Assembly: GCF_000002985.6 (NCBI RefSeq)
Contig: NC_003281.10
Coordinates: 3,720,001-3,784,000, forward strand
Source: Caenorhabditis elegans
Lineage: Eukaryota; Nematoda; Chromadorea; Rhabditida; Rhabditidae
DNA: 64,000 nt
Direction: 5' to 3'
Of the stretch, positions 10,101 through 20,690 are shown piece by piece (positions within the stretch are counted from its first letter, which is position 1; the number at the start of each line of letters is the position of its first letter). The notes beneath the pieces are model-generated. The model was not told where the DNA came from, did no database searches, and worked only from the letters and a program-made list of their open reading frames with translations. A program made the position numbers and the translations under genes.

Positions 10101-13100
10101 TCAGTTGGATGTGCCCTCAAAGACAGTCTGCAGAAAATCAATAAAACGAGTACGATCTTCAGATTTCAAGCGAATAATATCAGAATTAAAGTAGTCATCA
10201 ACGATACGAAGTGGTGGAGTCATTTTCTTTACTCGTTCGAAAGCACGACCAATACACCTGAAAATAATCAATTTTAAAGTTAAAATTACAGGCCGAATAT
10301 TACGTTTTAAGTAGTGAATCCTCATAAATTGTGGCAATCGGCATAACTCCAGTGACTACAAGCCATCCAGCACTCTCTCCAGTCAATGGGAACATTGCGA
10401 TTAGCGGCTTTGTTGTACGTCCTTTCTTCATTGAGGCAAAGGCGCGAATCATGAATCCGGCGGTGTTGTAGAGAAAATGACGTGAGTCGACCATATCCTC
10501 GTCTGGAAATATATTTTTTAGACTATAAAAGTACTAAATTTTCTCACTAGTTTTCAATTTTTTCCCATCAACATCAACAAAATTTGATTTAAAAATTTAA
10601 TGTTTTATTAATTTTCAAAATTTCTGATTTTCTCTGAAAACCCCAACCAAGACCCCAGACCAAAAGAGCAGATGTCCAAAAAGATTTTTACACGCGAAAA
10701 ATTAATCTGTTCAAAAGAAATTATTTAAAAAATTCAAAACAAATGACGCGAGAAACGTGAAGCCTGATTTTTTTATTTCCCACTCTCCTTCAACTTTTTG
10801 AAACAAAATCAGTTCTCGTTAGTTCTAGTTATCGAAACTTGTGAAGAAGGTCTGCAATGGCTGCCGCAAAGAAATTGATGCCAAAGCGAATGAAGAAGAA
10901 GATGCAGGTGGAGAGAATGGCTCATGCCAGAGCTTGCAAGGTTGCAAAGGTAAGCATTTTGTTATTTGGAAACATTAGCTTCTCGGGGAATTCAGAATTT
11001 AATCAAAAAAATTGCGGGAATTCGAATTTGAGTTTTTTTCAAAAACCGCTTTGAGGATTTCTGAATTCAAAATTTCAACTAATTTTCCCATCAAAAATAA
11101 ATTACAGAGAGAGGCTCGCGTCGCTGAGGAAGCATCTGGAAAATCAACTGGTGGATCTACTCGCGGAGCCAAGTGATAGCCGAGCCACAACACATGACCC
11201 CATCGAACTTCATCTTCTGATTATGCTAATAAAATGCTTAAAAATCGAGTTTTTATTTTCTCCGATTTGACTTTTTCCAAATGATTCTAAAATCCGTACC
11301 AATGGACCGTGAGCACGAGAATAGATAATACGGCCCATTTGGAATAATCTCCGATTGATTAATAGCCGCCGCGACGGTTTTCCACGACACTTGAAGCGTT
11401 CGTTGGCAGATCGAAGTGAACGTGTTGTTGAGATTCAGGCGATCTTGTCGTTCTCCAGTTATTGATGATCTGAGGATTGATTGACCGGATCGGAAACGAT
11501 TCATTATCTGGAATAATATATTTTTATTTTTTGGCATTTCAGAATATTAGAAAAAATATTTGATTTATCTGAAAATACCTTTTATTTCAGTTGGAACAAT
11601 TGGAGAAATGCTCAAATAATTGTCTAAAAGCTGGTAGATTTTGTTCCGAGAGTTCTCAACTTCCAGATAATTTTTCAGCACTTTTAATTGTTTAAAGAGT
11701 GCAAAAAGTTATCTGAAAGTTGAAAATTGCTCGAAAAAATCAGAGAATTATTGAGAACTTTTTCAGTTGTTCCAAGTAAATTAATAGTTATTTTCAGATA
11801 AACTAAATATTTTTCTATACTTTATCACTGAATTTTAATTTAAAATATTGGAAGAGAATGGCTAAAAATATAAATTTTTACAAAAAAAAACCCTTACAGT
11901 TTCACTTTTCGGCATTTCCAATCGTAAAGTGACAGCTCTTGCAACATCACATGCACTCAACTTCCCACAATATCCAAGAGTTCCAAAAAATGTTGCAAAC
12001 GATGAATCCATTTCTTTTTCCAGAACATCAACCACCAAATTCCGTTGCTCCGTTGGAAGAGCTTCGAATTTTTGTTTTGTTTCGTGAAGAGTGATTCCAA
12101 GTTGAGCAAGTAAATGTCGAATATTCACATCTCCTTTTTGTGTCCAATTTTTTGTTTTAATCGAGAAATACTCGCTGACCATCATTGCACTGAACAAATC
12201 CCAATGTGAATATAGAGCAAGTGGTAGTTCTCGGCCAAATGTAATATGCAAGAGATCATCCACTTTTCCTTGATTCACTATATTTTTTGGCATAAATCGA
12301 TGGACAAACGGACGCATTCGATCTACACAGATTTGGGTGTACATTTCAATTGAGATCTGAAAAAAAGTTGTATAAAATACTGTTTTATGGCTTTTTAAAT
12401 TGTGTAATAGTGCAATTTTAGCGATAATTGGTAATTTGCCAATTTTTTTACTGAAAATTGTTCAAAATCTGTAGATTTTTGGGGTGTTTTAACATAATTA
12501 TTAATCAATTTGAAATGCTATAGGTCTCGAAACAACACCTTTGTGTGGAATATAAAAATGTCTGCGTCTTTAAAGTTTACTGTAGCTTTCAATTTTCGTT
12601 GTCGCGGAATTTTCATCGATTATCTATAGTTTTTTTTGATAAAAAATGTATTCAATTTTTTTTTTCATTCAAAAATTTGTCAAAAACGATGAAATTTCGC
12701 AACAACGAGAATTTAAAGCTACAGTACTCTTTAAAGGCGCACATCTTTCAGCAGTTGTCAATACCTCGGGCGCCGTATTTTTGGCGCAAAAATCGCAAAA
12801 TTTTGTGTCTGGATTATATTATTTTTGAAAAAACCCAAAAATACCATTTTTTGCCCTAAAAACTTGGTCTCTACACGATTTTTTTGGATTTTGAAAGAGT
12901 ATGCGCCTTTAAGAACTACTGTACCATCGTATTTTCCTGAAATTAAAGATCGATCCGATAAATTGCATCATTTTTTGAGCCAAAAATCGATGTTTTTCTT
13001 TCGTCATAAAATTTTTTTTCGATATTTTTCAGAGGAAACCGAAATTTTTGATTCGCTCAAAGCCTTCACACCTAAAACTTACCAATTTATCAGCCATCGC

Positions 13101-15039
13101 ACTATTCAACCCGACCGCAGTAAACCACATAGTTTCAGCAGATACTCTGTTCATTTCTGCGGCCATCTCGAGTAAAGTCACACAGCTCGGCGAGCTGAAC
13201 CACGTCGATTCGTAGTATCTCCAGAGAATTGTCCTCCTCTGCCTTTCCCATATTTGCATTTCTTCCCTCTTAATCGCTTTCCGTCGAATCTTTTCCATTC
13301 GTTGTTCATATGAGATGTACTCTTGATCTTCATCTTCATCTGAATCTTCTTCATCGTCAGAATCCTCTCGAATCACAGATTCAAGATCAGGAATTTGCAA
13401 TTCGCTCATTTCACTTGGATTTGCCAATAAATGAATTTGACCATTTTCATAGACATTCTCAATGTGAAATGGTCGATGAGAATCAATGACAAATGCTATT
13501 GAAGCCGGCGGGATTTGTAGTCGTGTCAGGGATCGTGTTGCTCCGCAATTGATTAGGATATAATGACATTCTGTAATAAAAATGTAATAAAAAATGTTTT
13601 TTTATCAATTTATTAAAGGAAACAGCGGAAATCTTGCTCCGAAATTCCGAAAATTGTGATAAAACTTCTTAGAAATTGATATGGCGGTATAGAGTTCCGC
13701 CGGATCTCGACAGACAAATATTTGCTAATTGCGAAAAAGTGTGCGCCTTTAAAGAGTACTGTAGGTTCAAACTTTCGTTGATGAGCAATTTTATCGATTT
13801 TTCATAGTTTTCTCGTTAAAAATATGTGTTTATTTTAAAAAAAACACTATATATTAAAAAATAAAATCACATAAATCTAACACATCGATATGAATTGCGC
13901 AAAAACGGGAGCTCAAAATTACAGTACTATCTTTCGTATCGAGACCGGATACTGTATTTTTACTCCAATTTTGCCACTTTTCCGTGTGGTAACGGTGACG
14001 GAATTATTTTTTAATTAAAAATTGGGGATATTTCGACTCTCTCACATACTTTGCTCTTGTGAATCTGCAAAAATCTTCTCCACCGAGCTCCATCCTTCCA
14101 CTGCAAGAATCGAGAATGGGATGTCATCACAGCGTAGCAGATGCTGAAATTTGAATAATTGTTCTATCTAATGCTCTCACAGCAACCGCGCTCTCTCGTA
14201 CGCTTCTCTTTCTCTGCACCCTCCCCCTCTTATTGTCTCCATCGACTATTTTTCTCAATATTATGTGAATAAAATTGAGTTCATTTATGAATATGCGACT
14301 TTTATCGGGTCAAAAAGCGATCTGTGTCTTCCTTGACCTTCTTGCCACCACGATTTGTTTGGCTCTGTTTTTGGTGAGCAGAAATGAAAGATAAATTGAA
14401 ATATTTTCAATAAACCGGAGACAATAATTCCAGGATAATTCAAGTGGCGACAAACAGTACATTTTCCTTTGTCTTATAGTTTTTGCCACAGACGCTGCGT
14501 GCTTCGGAGTGCTCTTTTACAACATTTACTCCGAATTACGCACAAATGGACAGCAAAACCTCGGAATCCGCGCTTTCTGGAACTTTTTGTATCCATTCAA
14601 TAATGTTTACACAGGACAGTTCGGTTAGTACGAAAATAAATATATTTTTTGAATAAAAAAAATCGATTTTCAGTATGCATCACTTGCAAAGTGGTTTTCG
14701 AGGTTCTCATCGCAATTCGGCTGACATTTGCACTTTCAATTCCATATATTGTCTATTTCATCCCATTTTGGATCTTTTGTGGAATAATTTTTGTCGATCT
14801 CACGCGGAGACTTTACTCCGTTCAAAAGAAAATAAATAATCATTGATTTATAAATAAATTGCATTATTACCGTCAAAATCATCGTCGTGCATAATGCATC
14901 CGTGTCGACTGAAACGATTAGAACCACACTCTGAAGCAGAAATAACGTGAAAATGGAGTAAAAATGACTTTAAACTCACTTTATCGCCTTTCTTGATTTT
15001 ATTGTAGAATTCCTGCCGAAAGTTGTCTTCGATGATCAT
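10101..15039 (-). CDS. cdc-45: CDC45, CMG helicase subunit
   Basis: CDC45 binds MCM2-7 and GINS to form the replicative helicase in the nucleus. Eight exons join in frame: 15039-14980 (MIIEDNFRQEFYNKIKKGDK), about 14936-14872 (SVVLIVSVDTDALCTTMI, the conserved DHH-like N-terminal strand), 14146-14055, 13573-13082, 12356-11901, 11517-11300, 10502-10306 and about 10260-10101. The fourth exon contains the acidic linker DSDDEEDSDEDEDQ followed by EKIRRKAIKREEMQIWERQR, as in CDC45 from animals. The C-terminus (RIVDDYFNSDIIRLKSEDRT) matches the human ending HFDLSVIELKAEDRSKF. TTTCAG directly before ATG is a trans-splice acceptor. In C. elegans this gene is also named evl-18. The second intron and the sixth intron each enclose a plus-strand gene; the fourth intron is filled with inverted repeats. 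Confidence 0.93.
10857..11176 (+). CDS. Small basic protein nested in a cdc-45 intron
   Basis: Two exons, 10857-10949 and 11108-11176, are joined through GTAAGC...TTACAG in frame. They encode a 53-residue, strongly basic, Ala/Lys/Arg-rich protein starting MAAAKKLMPKRMKKKMQVER and ending GSTRGAK. AATAAA follows at about 11229. The whole transcription unit lies within the 10503-11299 intron of cdc-45 on the opposite strand. GC content and codon use are higher than the flanking intron, and the reading frame resumes exactly across the splice, which supports a real gene. I do not recognise it; composition suggests an RNA- or ribosome-associated peptide, which is only inference. Confidence 0.72.
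12523..12768. repeat. Inverted-repeat element in cdc-45 intron 4
   Basis: GGTCTCGAAACAACACC at the left and a diverged complement ending ATACCTCGGG at the right enclose matching internal arms: TTAAAGTTTACTGTAGCTTT against AAAGCTACAGTACTCTTTAA. It is the same family as 7899-8090 and 13700-13948. A further GCGCCTTTAAGAACTACTGT fragment lies near 12905. Confidence 0.5.
13700..13948. repeat. Inverted-repeat element in cdc-45 intron 3
   Basis: Termini CCGGATCTCGAC and GTATCGAGACCGG are inverted repeats. The inner GTGTGCGCCTTTAAAGAGTA and AGTTTGAA-like segments repeat those of the elements at 7899 and 12523. It has no coding capacity. Confidence 0.6.
14287..14846 (+). CDS. Four-pass membrane protein nested in cdc-45 intron 2
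   Basis: Three exons, 14287-14373, about 14434-14623 and 14674-14846, join in frame. The product is about 150 residues with four hydrophobic segments: ICVFLDLLATTICLALFL, YIFLCLIVFATDAACFGVLF, a third around CITCKVVFEVLIAIRLTF and a fourth around IPYIVYFIPFWIFCGIIFV. The size, four-helix layout and the FEVL...IRL motif before the last helix recall TMEM203-type ER proteins, but the match is by eye and weak. The gene lies on the strand opposite cdc-45, entirely inside its second intron. The start could also be the second Met at 14293. A pyrimidine-rich stretch with TCTC runs precedes it. Confidence 0.75.
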
Positions 15040-16623
15040 CTGAAATTTATAATATTGATTTAAAATTATTTTTTATTAATTTCAAAAAGATAATAAGCAA
15101 AAAATCTCGAGAAAATCACCAGAAAAGTGTGAAAAAAGATGCGTTCGTTTCAAATTAATGGCTTCGCGCGTTGAGAGTGCGGCAGGGCGCAATTGCATTT
15201 CTCGATTTCTCGCAAAAACTGAATTGAAAACCGAAAAATCTACAGAAATAAATCTAAAAGTGGGCAATTCAATTGAAAATAATAATGTGCTGTTGCTGAA
15301 TGACAGAATGGTGGTATGTTACGTCATCTGGAGTGTTTGGAGAAGACGTCATCGCGCACGCGGTGAACGGGGAGGAGGATTGAGTAGATTTGGTCAGAAA
15401 TGTAAATATTATACAATATTTACAAATTTTTGTATTTCAATTTCAAACTCATAGAAAATAATATGAATAAATACACATCAGGATTTTATGAACACAGACA
15501 CGCGTAGGTTACATTCAAGGCGAGGAGGTTTTTCTTTCGTAAGTTAAATATCTACGTTTATTGAGTTTTTTCAGTTACTGTATTTAACTTTTTGTTTTTT
15601 TCTCTCAAATACCCTCCGGGGGAAGGAGTCCTCCTTATTTTCTTTGATTATTCACAAAATTCAGCTAATTCAGTTGAAAAAGCGAAATTAGTTTAAAGGA
15701 GCACGCATTTTCTGGAGTTGTGGGTCTCGCAACGAAAATGTTTTGTTTTGTTTTAGGCGAAATTCAAATATTTAATTTCTGTCGTTTTCAATAATTTAAA
15801 CAATTTTTGGTCGGAAAATTCCGGTTTCAAATGCATTTAATTGAATTCCTGGCATGTTTCTTTGTTCCCTGCAGCCGCTCGTATCTAGACCACGTGTTAC
15901 TGGGAAAAGCCATGTGACGCACCGGCGGCGCGTCACTTGGCTTCACACCGCCCATCCACTCCCGTAAAAAGCGGGTATAAAAACCGAGTAGAAGAGAGAG
16001 AAAGCTCAGTTTATTTTGGAAGGACGAACGAACTCTTCCTTCCGCTCATACCACGTATCTATTCGTTTTTCTTCCTTTTTGCCACGATTTATTGGCAAAT
16101 CGGGGACGCTCGTTGATTTTTCTCGCACATTTTTTCTATATTCATAAAATCAAAAGGGTGCTGTAACACTTTCAAATTGCAAATGTCGAGGCAACACTAT
16201 TTGTTTTGAGTGTATTCCTACAATATTGTACACAATGAGAATATTTTACACAAAACACGGACGCCACCATTGAATATTCATACATGCGCTCTACTCTGGC
16301 CATTTTTGTAATCTACTATAACATTTTTAATTTTTAAAGGAAGCTACAAATTCGTCGATTTTTACCTTATTAAAAAGTCTAGGATATAAGAGAAAAACAA
16401 CTTAATTTTATGAAACCTGCCATATAAATTCGAATTAATAAAATGTTTAACGTGACCTTAACCTCGCTCCCCAGCTCGTGGCACATATTTATGGATATGC
16501 CACGTGTACAATAGGGTCCTCTCGAATATTTTCAGTTGCACAATTCTCCGTCTTAATTTTCTTTTTTCCTTATATGCTCTCAACACAATTCTAATTTTCA
16601 GCTCAATCAATTGACGGCGGCAT
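15040..16623. other. Divergent promoter region between cdc-45 and the RS-rich gene
   Basis: About 1.6 kb without a supported gene. It contains the cdc-45 upstream region at the left and, near 15890-16050, a GC-richer block with an E-box, a near-palindrome and a TATA box. A pyrimidine-rich TTTTCAG at about 16601 is a likely trans-splice acceptor for the gene starting at 16624, so 16005-16600 may be its outron. Confidence 0.55.
15891..15982 (+). promoter_or_regulatory. Compact core promoter: E-box, TGACG palindrome, TATA box
   Basis: CACGTG lies at 15891-15896. A 23-bp near-palindrome, GTGACGCACCGGCGGCGCGTCAC, occupies 15914-15936 with a TGACG half-site at each end. A TATAAAA box lies at 15976-15982 in a GC-rich context. 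The spacing fits a plus-strand core promoter firing near 16005, probably for the gene at 16624 through a roughly 600-base outron. No factor binding is shown by sequence alone. Confidence 0.45.
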
Positions 16624-19372
16624 ATGGAACCTTATATTAAGGCATTAATGTGAGTAATGCGAATATTTCATCAACAAAAATAGCTTTTTTGCAGAACCGA
16701 TAGTTATGAACAGAATAAAAACTTCTTCAGATGTCGGTTCATGAAAAATCGGAGGGGCGATGAGTGTAACTTCGTCGGCACATTTTCCGACACTCTGACC
16801 CATTTTTCGATACACACGTAAGTTTTGGCGCCGAAAAATGTTTGCAATTTTTGAGATATTGGTTTTCAAAGACTCTTACTTCCTTGAAAACAAAAAAAAT
16901 TAATTAAGGCTTAACATTAGTATTTATTTTAGGAAAGTGTACTTGTTCGAATGCGAGGGATGCACAAAACAAGTGGTCGACTTCATGGACCTTGTGGAAC
17001 ACAGATCGCCTTCCACCGGCGCAATATGTAGAGGAACAGTCGAGAATATGCGGCAACTTCGACTAGAGCGCATGAAGACGATTGATGCTCACCGCTGCCG
17101 AAACGTTTTCATTGTAGGTGCGACGCGAAGCGAGTTTGAGGATTATCTGAGATATAAGAACACTCACGGAAAGCAACAGTCGTTCGGCACACCGTTGTAC
17201 AATGATAATGAAGAGGAACAAACTCGACATCAGCCGCAACAGCAGAGATCTTCAACACCACTTGCACCGACAACTCCAACTCCGCCACCACCAACACAAG
17301 CTCCTACAAATCACCGAGAACTGCTGTTAGACTTTCCACTTCCAGTAGATTTCAGTCGGCCACCGCCAGTTATTCCGCCGGAATACTTCTTCAATGCTCC
17401 GTCTGTATCCCAACAACATCATCAAAGGTCCCAGTATCAACATTATGCTCCACAACCACAAGGAAATCGTACTCCTGGCTATGTTGCACGTCCCATCACT
17501 CCTCACGGCAACCCGAAGCCACAGAACTACCAAATTGGAGGAGGATGGAATCCTTATGCAAATCCACCATCAGCAAAGGATGCACCCGCTACTGTCAGAG
17601 ATAATAGGTCTCCGTCGAGACCTCGAGGCGATTTTCGTAGAGACCGCTCCCAGTCCAGAGGTGCTGAAACTCATTGTCAACAAAGCTATCAACCACCAGC
17701 GGATCCACTTCAAGATCGTTCAAGAAATGGCCGATCGCCACCAATGGGAACTCATTCGCATTACGGACAAAATGCAAAACCTGCTCAAAATGGAAATACT
17801 TCCCACTACGAGCTTCGCTCCCGGTCCAGAGGTCGTGCAACTGTACCAATGAATGCTAATTTCCGTGCAGGGCATCAAACAGGATCTTCATCTCGCCTGG
17901 AGTCTCGATCCAGAGCTACAGCGTCAGTCGGTGCTCGCGCTCCATCAAGGGCTCCAGCCCCGTCTTCAACCTCCAGAGAAACTAGGTCGACGCGTCGTTC
18001 TCCGTCAAAGGGTCCAAGCGCACCGGCATACACTCTTCCTTTCGGTGGTTCAACTCCCAATCACGAGCCGATGGATTTGGAGTTGGAAGATCCAGTTCCA
18101 CCACCACGCCCGGATCGACCTCGTGCATCGACATCATTGAATACGTCGGTCTCTCAAATTAAACGCAATGAAGTGCAAACCGGGTAGGTGATTTTCGTGT
18201 CGGGATCCAAAAAACCTGCATTTTTTTCAGAGTCTATAATATCCGTCCCCAACGAGTCCAGGATACAGTCCAAAAGGCTAGAACTGCTGTTGGCTATGCG
18301 GGCACTCGTAATAGGAGTCCTCTGCGAGAAGCCGATGCTGAAGAGATTGCAGGTAAGATTTTGAAAATAGAGAACCTCGAAATATGCTAAATATTGAATC
18401 GAATTTTTAGTTTTTCTTATTAGTTTCTTATGGGGTTATTCAAGTAATGTAGCAAAATGTATTTCAATACATTTGTGACGTCACAAATGTATTTGAATAC
18501 ATGTTTTTATATACTTGAATACAGTTGTGACGTAATTGTTCTACACTTTTTAATTTTCCGATATTACTTGGATAGCCCCATTACATTTTAAAATCTTTTG
18601 CAACATTTCTTTAATAAATCGATAATTTTCAGCGACGGAAGCGCTAAAAAACCGATTCGCAGTGAAAAGCAGAGGAACCGCAAAAGCCAAAGCAAATTCA
18701 AACCGCGGAGCTGCACTTCTTGAGTCAATCGAGCCAACCAATCGAAAAATCGAAACAGCGGAGGAGCGGGAAAAGAAGCAGAACGATTTATATTTGGAAA
18801 AAATGAGAAAGATTAGAGAAAAGCAACGTCTGGAACAAGAAAAGATAGACGATGTGGTTGTCGATTCAGGGAATCTTCCTACGATTGCTCCAAATGCTGC
18901 CGGAACTCCACCACCGCAGTCGGTCGCCGCCATGCTGGAGCCGAAGGAAGAGTCTGAAGAAGACGAACCGTCGACCTCCGCAAGTGTTCCTTTTCAAAGA
19001 AGGGTACGGGTCGTTTTTATAGTTTCGTGATGTTCAGATTTCGGCTAGGGAGCAAAATTTTTAGATTTTTTTGAAAAAGGTAGTATTTGATATAGATCGG
19101 TCTGCTGAAAACTTTGAGCTCTAACTATCTGAAGAACTTATTGTAAACCCTTTTTTAAAATCATTCCCAAACAATTATTTTTCCAGATGAACTCTCCTCA
19201 AACTCATGCGACAAGCTACGCGAGGCGCAGTGATGGAAAGCGTCACCCATCGAAATCGCGAAGCTCCAGGGATGACCGAGCCAATAGGCGTGACCGAGAT
19301 CGGGATTCTGACGGACGCTGTGGAGATGACCGCCGACGGGACCACCGCAGCCATCCGTATGAGCGACATTAA
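16624..19372 (+). CDS. Arg/Ser- and Pro-rich protein with N-terminal C2HC motif
   Basis: The start is ATG 16624 (MEPYIKALM), after TTTTCAG at about 16601. Exons 16624-16650, 16933-18185, 18231-18353, 18633-19002 and 19188-19372 join in frame, giving about 650 residues. Near the N-terminus, CEGC followed by HRSPSTGAIC gives a C-x2-C-x12-H-x8-C arrangement that could bind zinc. The middle is a low-complexity region rich in Pro, Gln and His, with repeated SRSR/RSRGRA/SPSRPRG motifs. A charged coiled-coil-like segment (ETAEEREKKQNDLYLEKMRK) follows, and the C-terminus is an RD/RS tail ending SHPYERH. Composition suggests an RNA-associated nuclear or granule protein; that is inference, and I do not recognise the family. 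An intron contains a MITE with TTA target duplication (18431-18580). Confidence 0.75.
18431..18580. mobile_element. Harbinger-like MITE in an intron
   Basis: TGGGGTTATTCAAGTAAT at the left and ATTACTTGGATAGCCCCA at the right are imperfect inverted repeats. Both ends are flanked by TTA (18428-18430 and 18581-18583), the three-base target duplication typical of PIF/Harbinger elements. The interior carries a second palindrome around TTTGTGACGTCACAAA. It does not code. Confidence 0.65.
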
Positions 19373-19453
19373 TCGAGGTTCTCATGTACCATCATTATTG
19401 ACTCGATTTTTTAAAAGAAAGGAACAACATTTCATTTTTCCTTCAAAGTATTT

Positions 19454-19703
19454 ATTTTTTTCTAAATTTTATCCCCCTTTCAGGAGAAAATAGATCTCCA
19501 ACCCCCTCCCCCGTATTTATAACATAATAGTATTTTCCCCATAATGTGCGATTTTTAACGGATCTCTCTTTCTGTCCACATTAATTTTTTTCTAAATTTT
19601 ATTCCCCTTTCAAGTGAAAATAGATCTCCGACCCCCTCCCACTTATTTATAATATAGTAATAGTATTTTCCCCATAATGTGCCATTTCTGTCCACATTAA
19701 TTT
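19454..19703. repeat. Tandem duplication of ~130 bp in a 3' flank
   Basis: The segment beginning ATTTTTTTCTAAATTTTAT at 19454 recurs at 19584 with about 90 percent identity. Shared landmarks are GAAAATAGATCTCC, ACCCCCTCCC, GTATTTTCCCCATAATGTG and TCTGTCCACATTAA. It lies just after the stop codon of the RS-rich gene and may overlap its 3' UTR. Confidence 0.7.
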
Positions 19704-19939
19704 TTTTGTGTGCCTTTTTCTTGTCATCCGCTTTTTTTTGTTTTTATAAAAGTAATTACCAGTTTAACAAGCTTTTCCTCCGACACTTTCAGATGTACGT
19801 GGTAAGAGTCGATCTATGCTGTCTATAGGCTGTTTTGGCTTAAAAACCATTCCAAAGATGTGAGTGCGGATGAATCTGCGAAAAATTTAATTTCATCTGA
19901 AAAATCAGAAATTTGCGACGCCACCTAGTGGCCGCGAAC

Positions 19940-20690
19940 AATAATCGGTAGGTCGCGTTGCAGACAAGGAGGTAGGCGTGGGTCGCCTTGTAAGCCAGGA
20001 GGTAGGCGTAGGTCGCCTTGTAGGCAAGGAGGAAGACGTAGGTCACCTTGAAAACTGCAAAAAGTAGGCCGCCTTGTAGGTAAGGAGGTAGGTGTAGGCC
20101 GCCTTGTAGGCAGAGAGATAGGCGTAGGTCGCCTTGTAGGCAAGGAGTTAGGCGTAGGTCACCTTGTAGGCAAGGAGGTAGGAGTAGGTCGAGTTGTAGG
20201 CAAGGAGGTAGGCGTAGGTCGCCTTGTAGGCAAGGAGGAAGGCGTAGGTCACCTTGTAGGCAGAGAGGTAGGCGCACGGCCCGGCAAGTGGTACATCCAT
20301 GCAAATGCGCTCTACTGATAATTTGAGTGTAGACCAGGTTTGGGCGCGTGATAACGAAAAAAGCTTTGGTCCAAAAAAATTTAGAATTTAATTTCGGACA
20401 TTTTTTATATGCATCACAAAAAAACTGGACCAACCGTTTTTGAGATACACGCGCCCAAACGTCCAGGTATACGGTAGACAAATTGCGTACAGGTACCACT
20501 GCTCGGGCCGTGAGGCGTAGGTAGCCTTGTAGGCAAGGAGGTAGGCGTAGGTCACCTTGTAGGCCAGGAGGTAGGCGTAGGTCGCCTTGTAGGCAAGGAG
20601 GTAGGAGTAGGTCGACTTGTAGGTAAGGAGGTAGGCGTTGGTCGCCTTGTATTCAAGGAGGCAAGCGGAAAGGCTAAGATTGAGCTTAAA
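19940..20690. repeat. 30-bp minisatellite, GTAGGCGTAGGTCGCCTTGT family
   Basis: About seventeen copies of a 30-bp unit (GTAGGCGTAGGTCGCCTTGT followed by AGGCAAGGAG) with point variants are split in two by an unrelated 238-bp element. Because 30 is a multiple of three and the unit lacks stops in one minus frame, it produces a long spurious open frame of Pro-Thr-Arg and Leu-Pro-Thr repeats. Confidence 0.9.
20275..20512. mobile_element. Inverted-repeat element inserted in the minisatellite
   Basis: Terminal repeats CACGGCCCGGCAAGTGGTAC and GTACCACTGCTCGGGCCGTG match in 17 of 20 positions. A second inner pair (TTTGGGCGCGTG / CACGCGCCCAAA) makes the element strongly palindromic. AGGCG occurs on both sides (20270-20274 and 20513-20517). 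Removing the element plus one copy restores the expected minisatellite unit, so this is a clean 5-bp target duplication. Confidence 0.8.
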
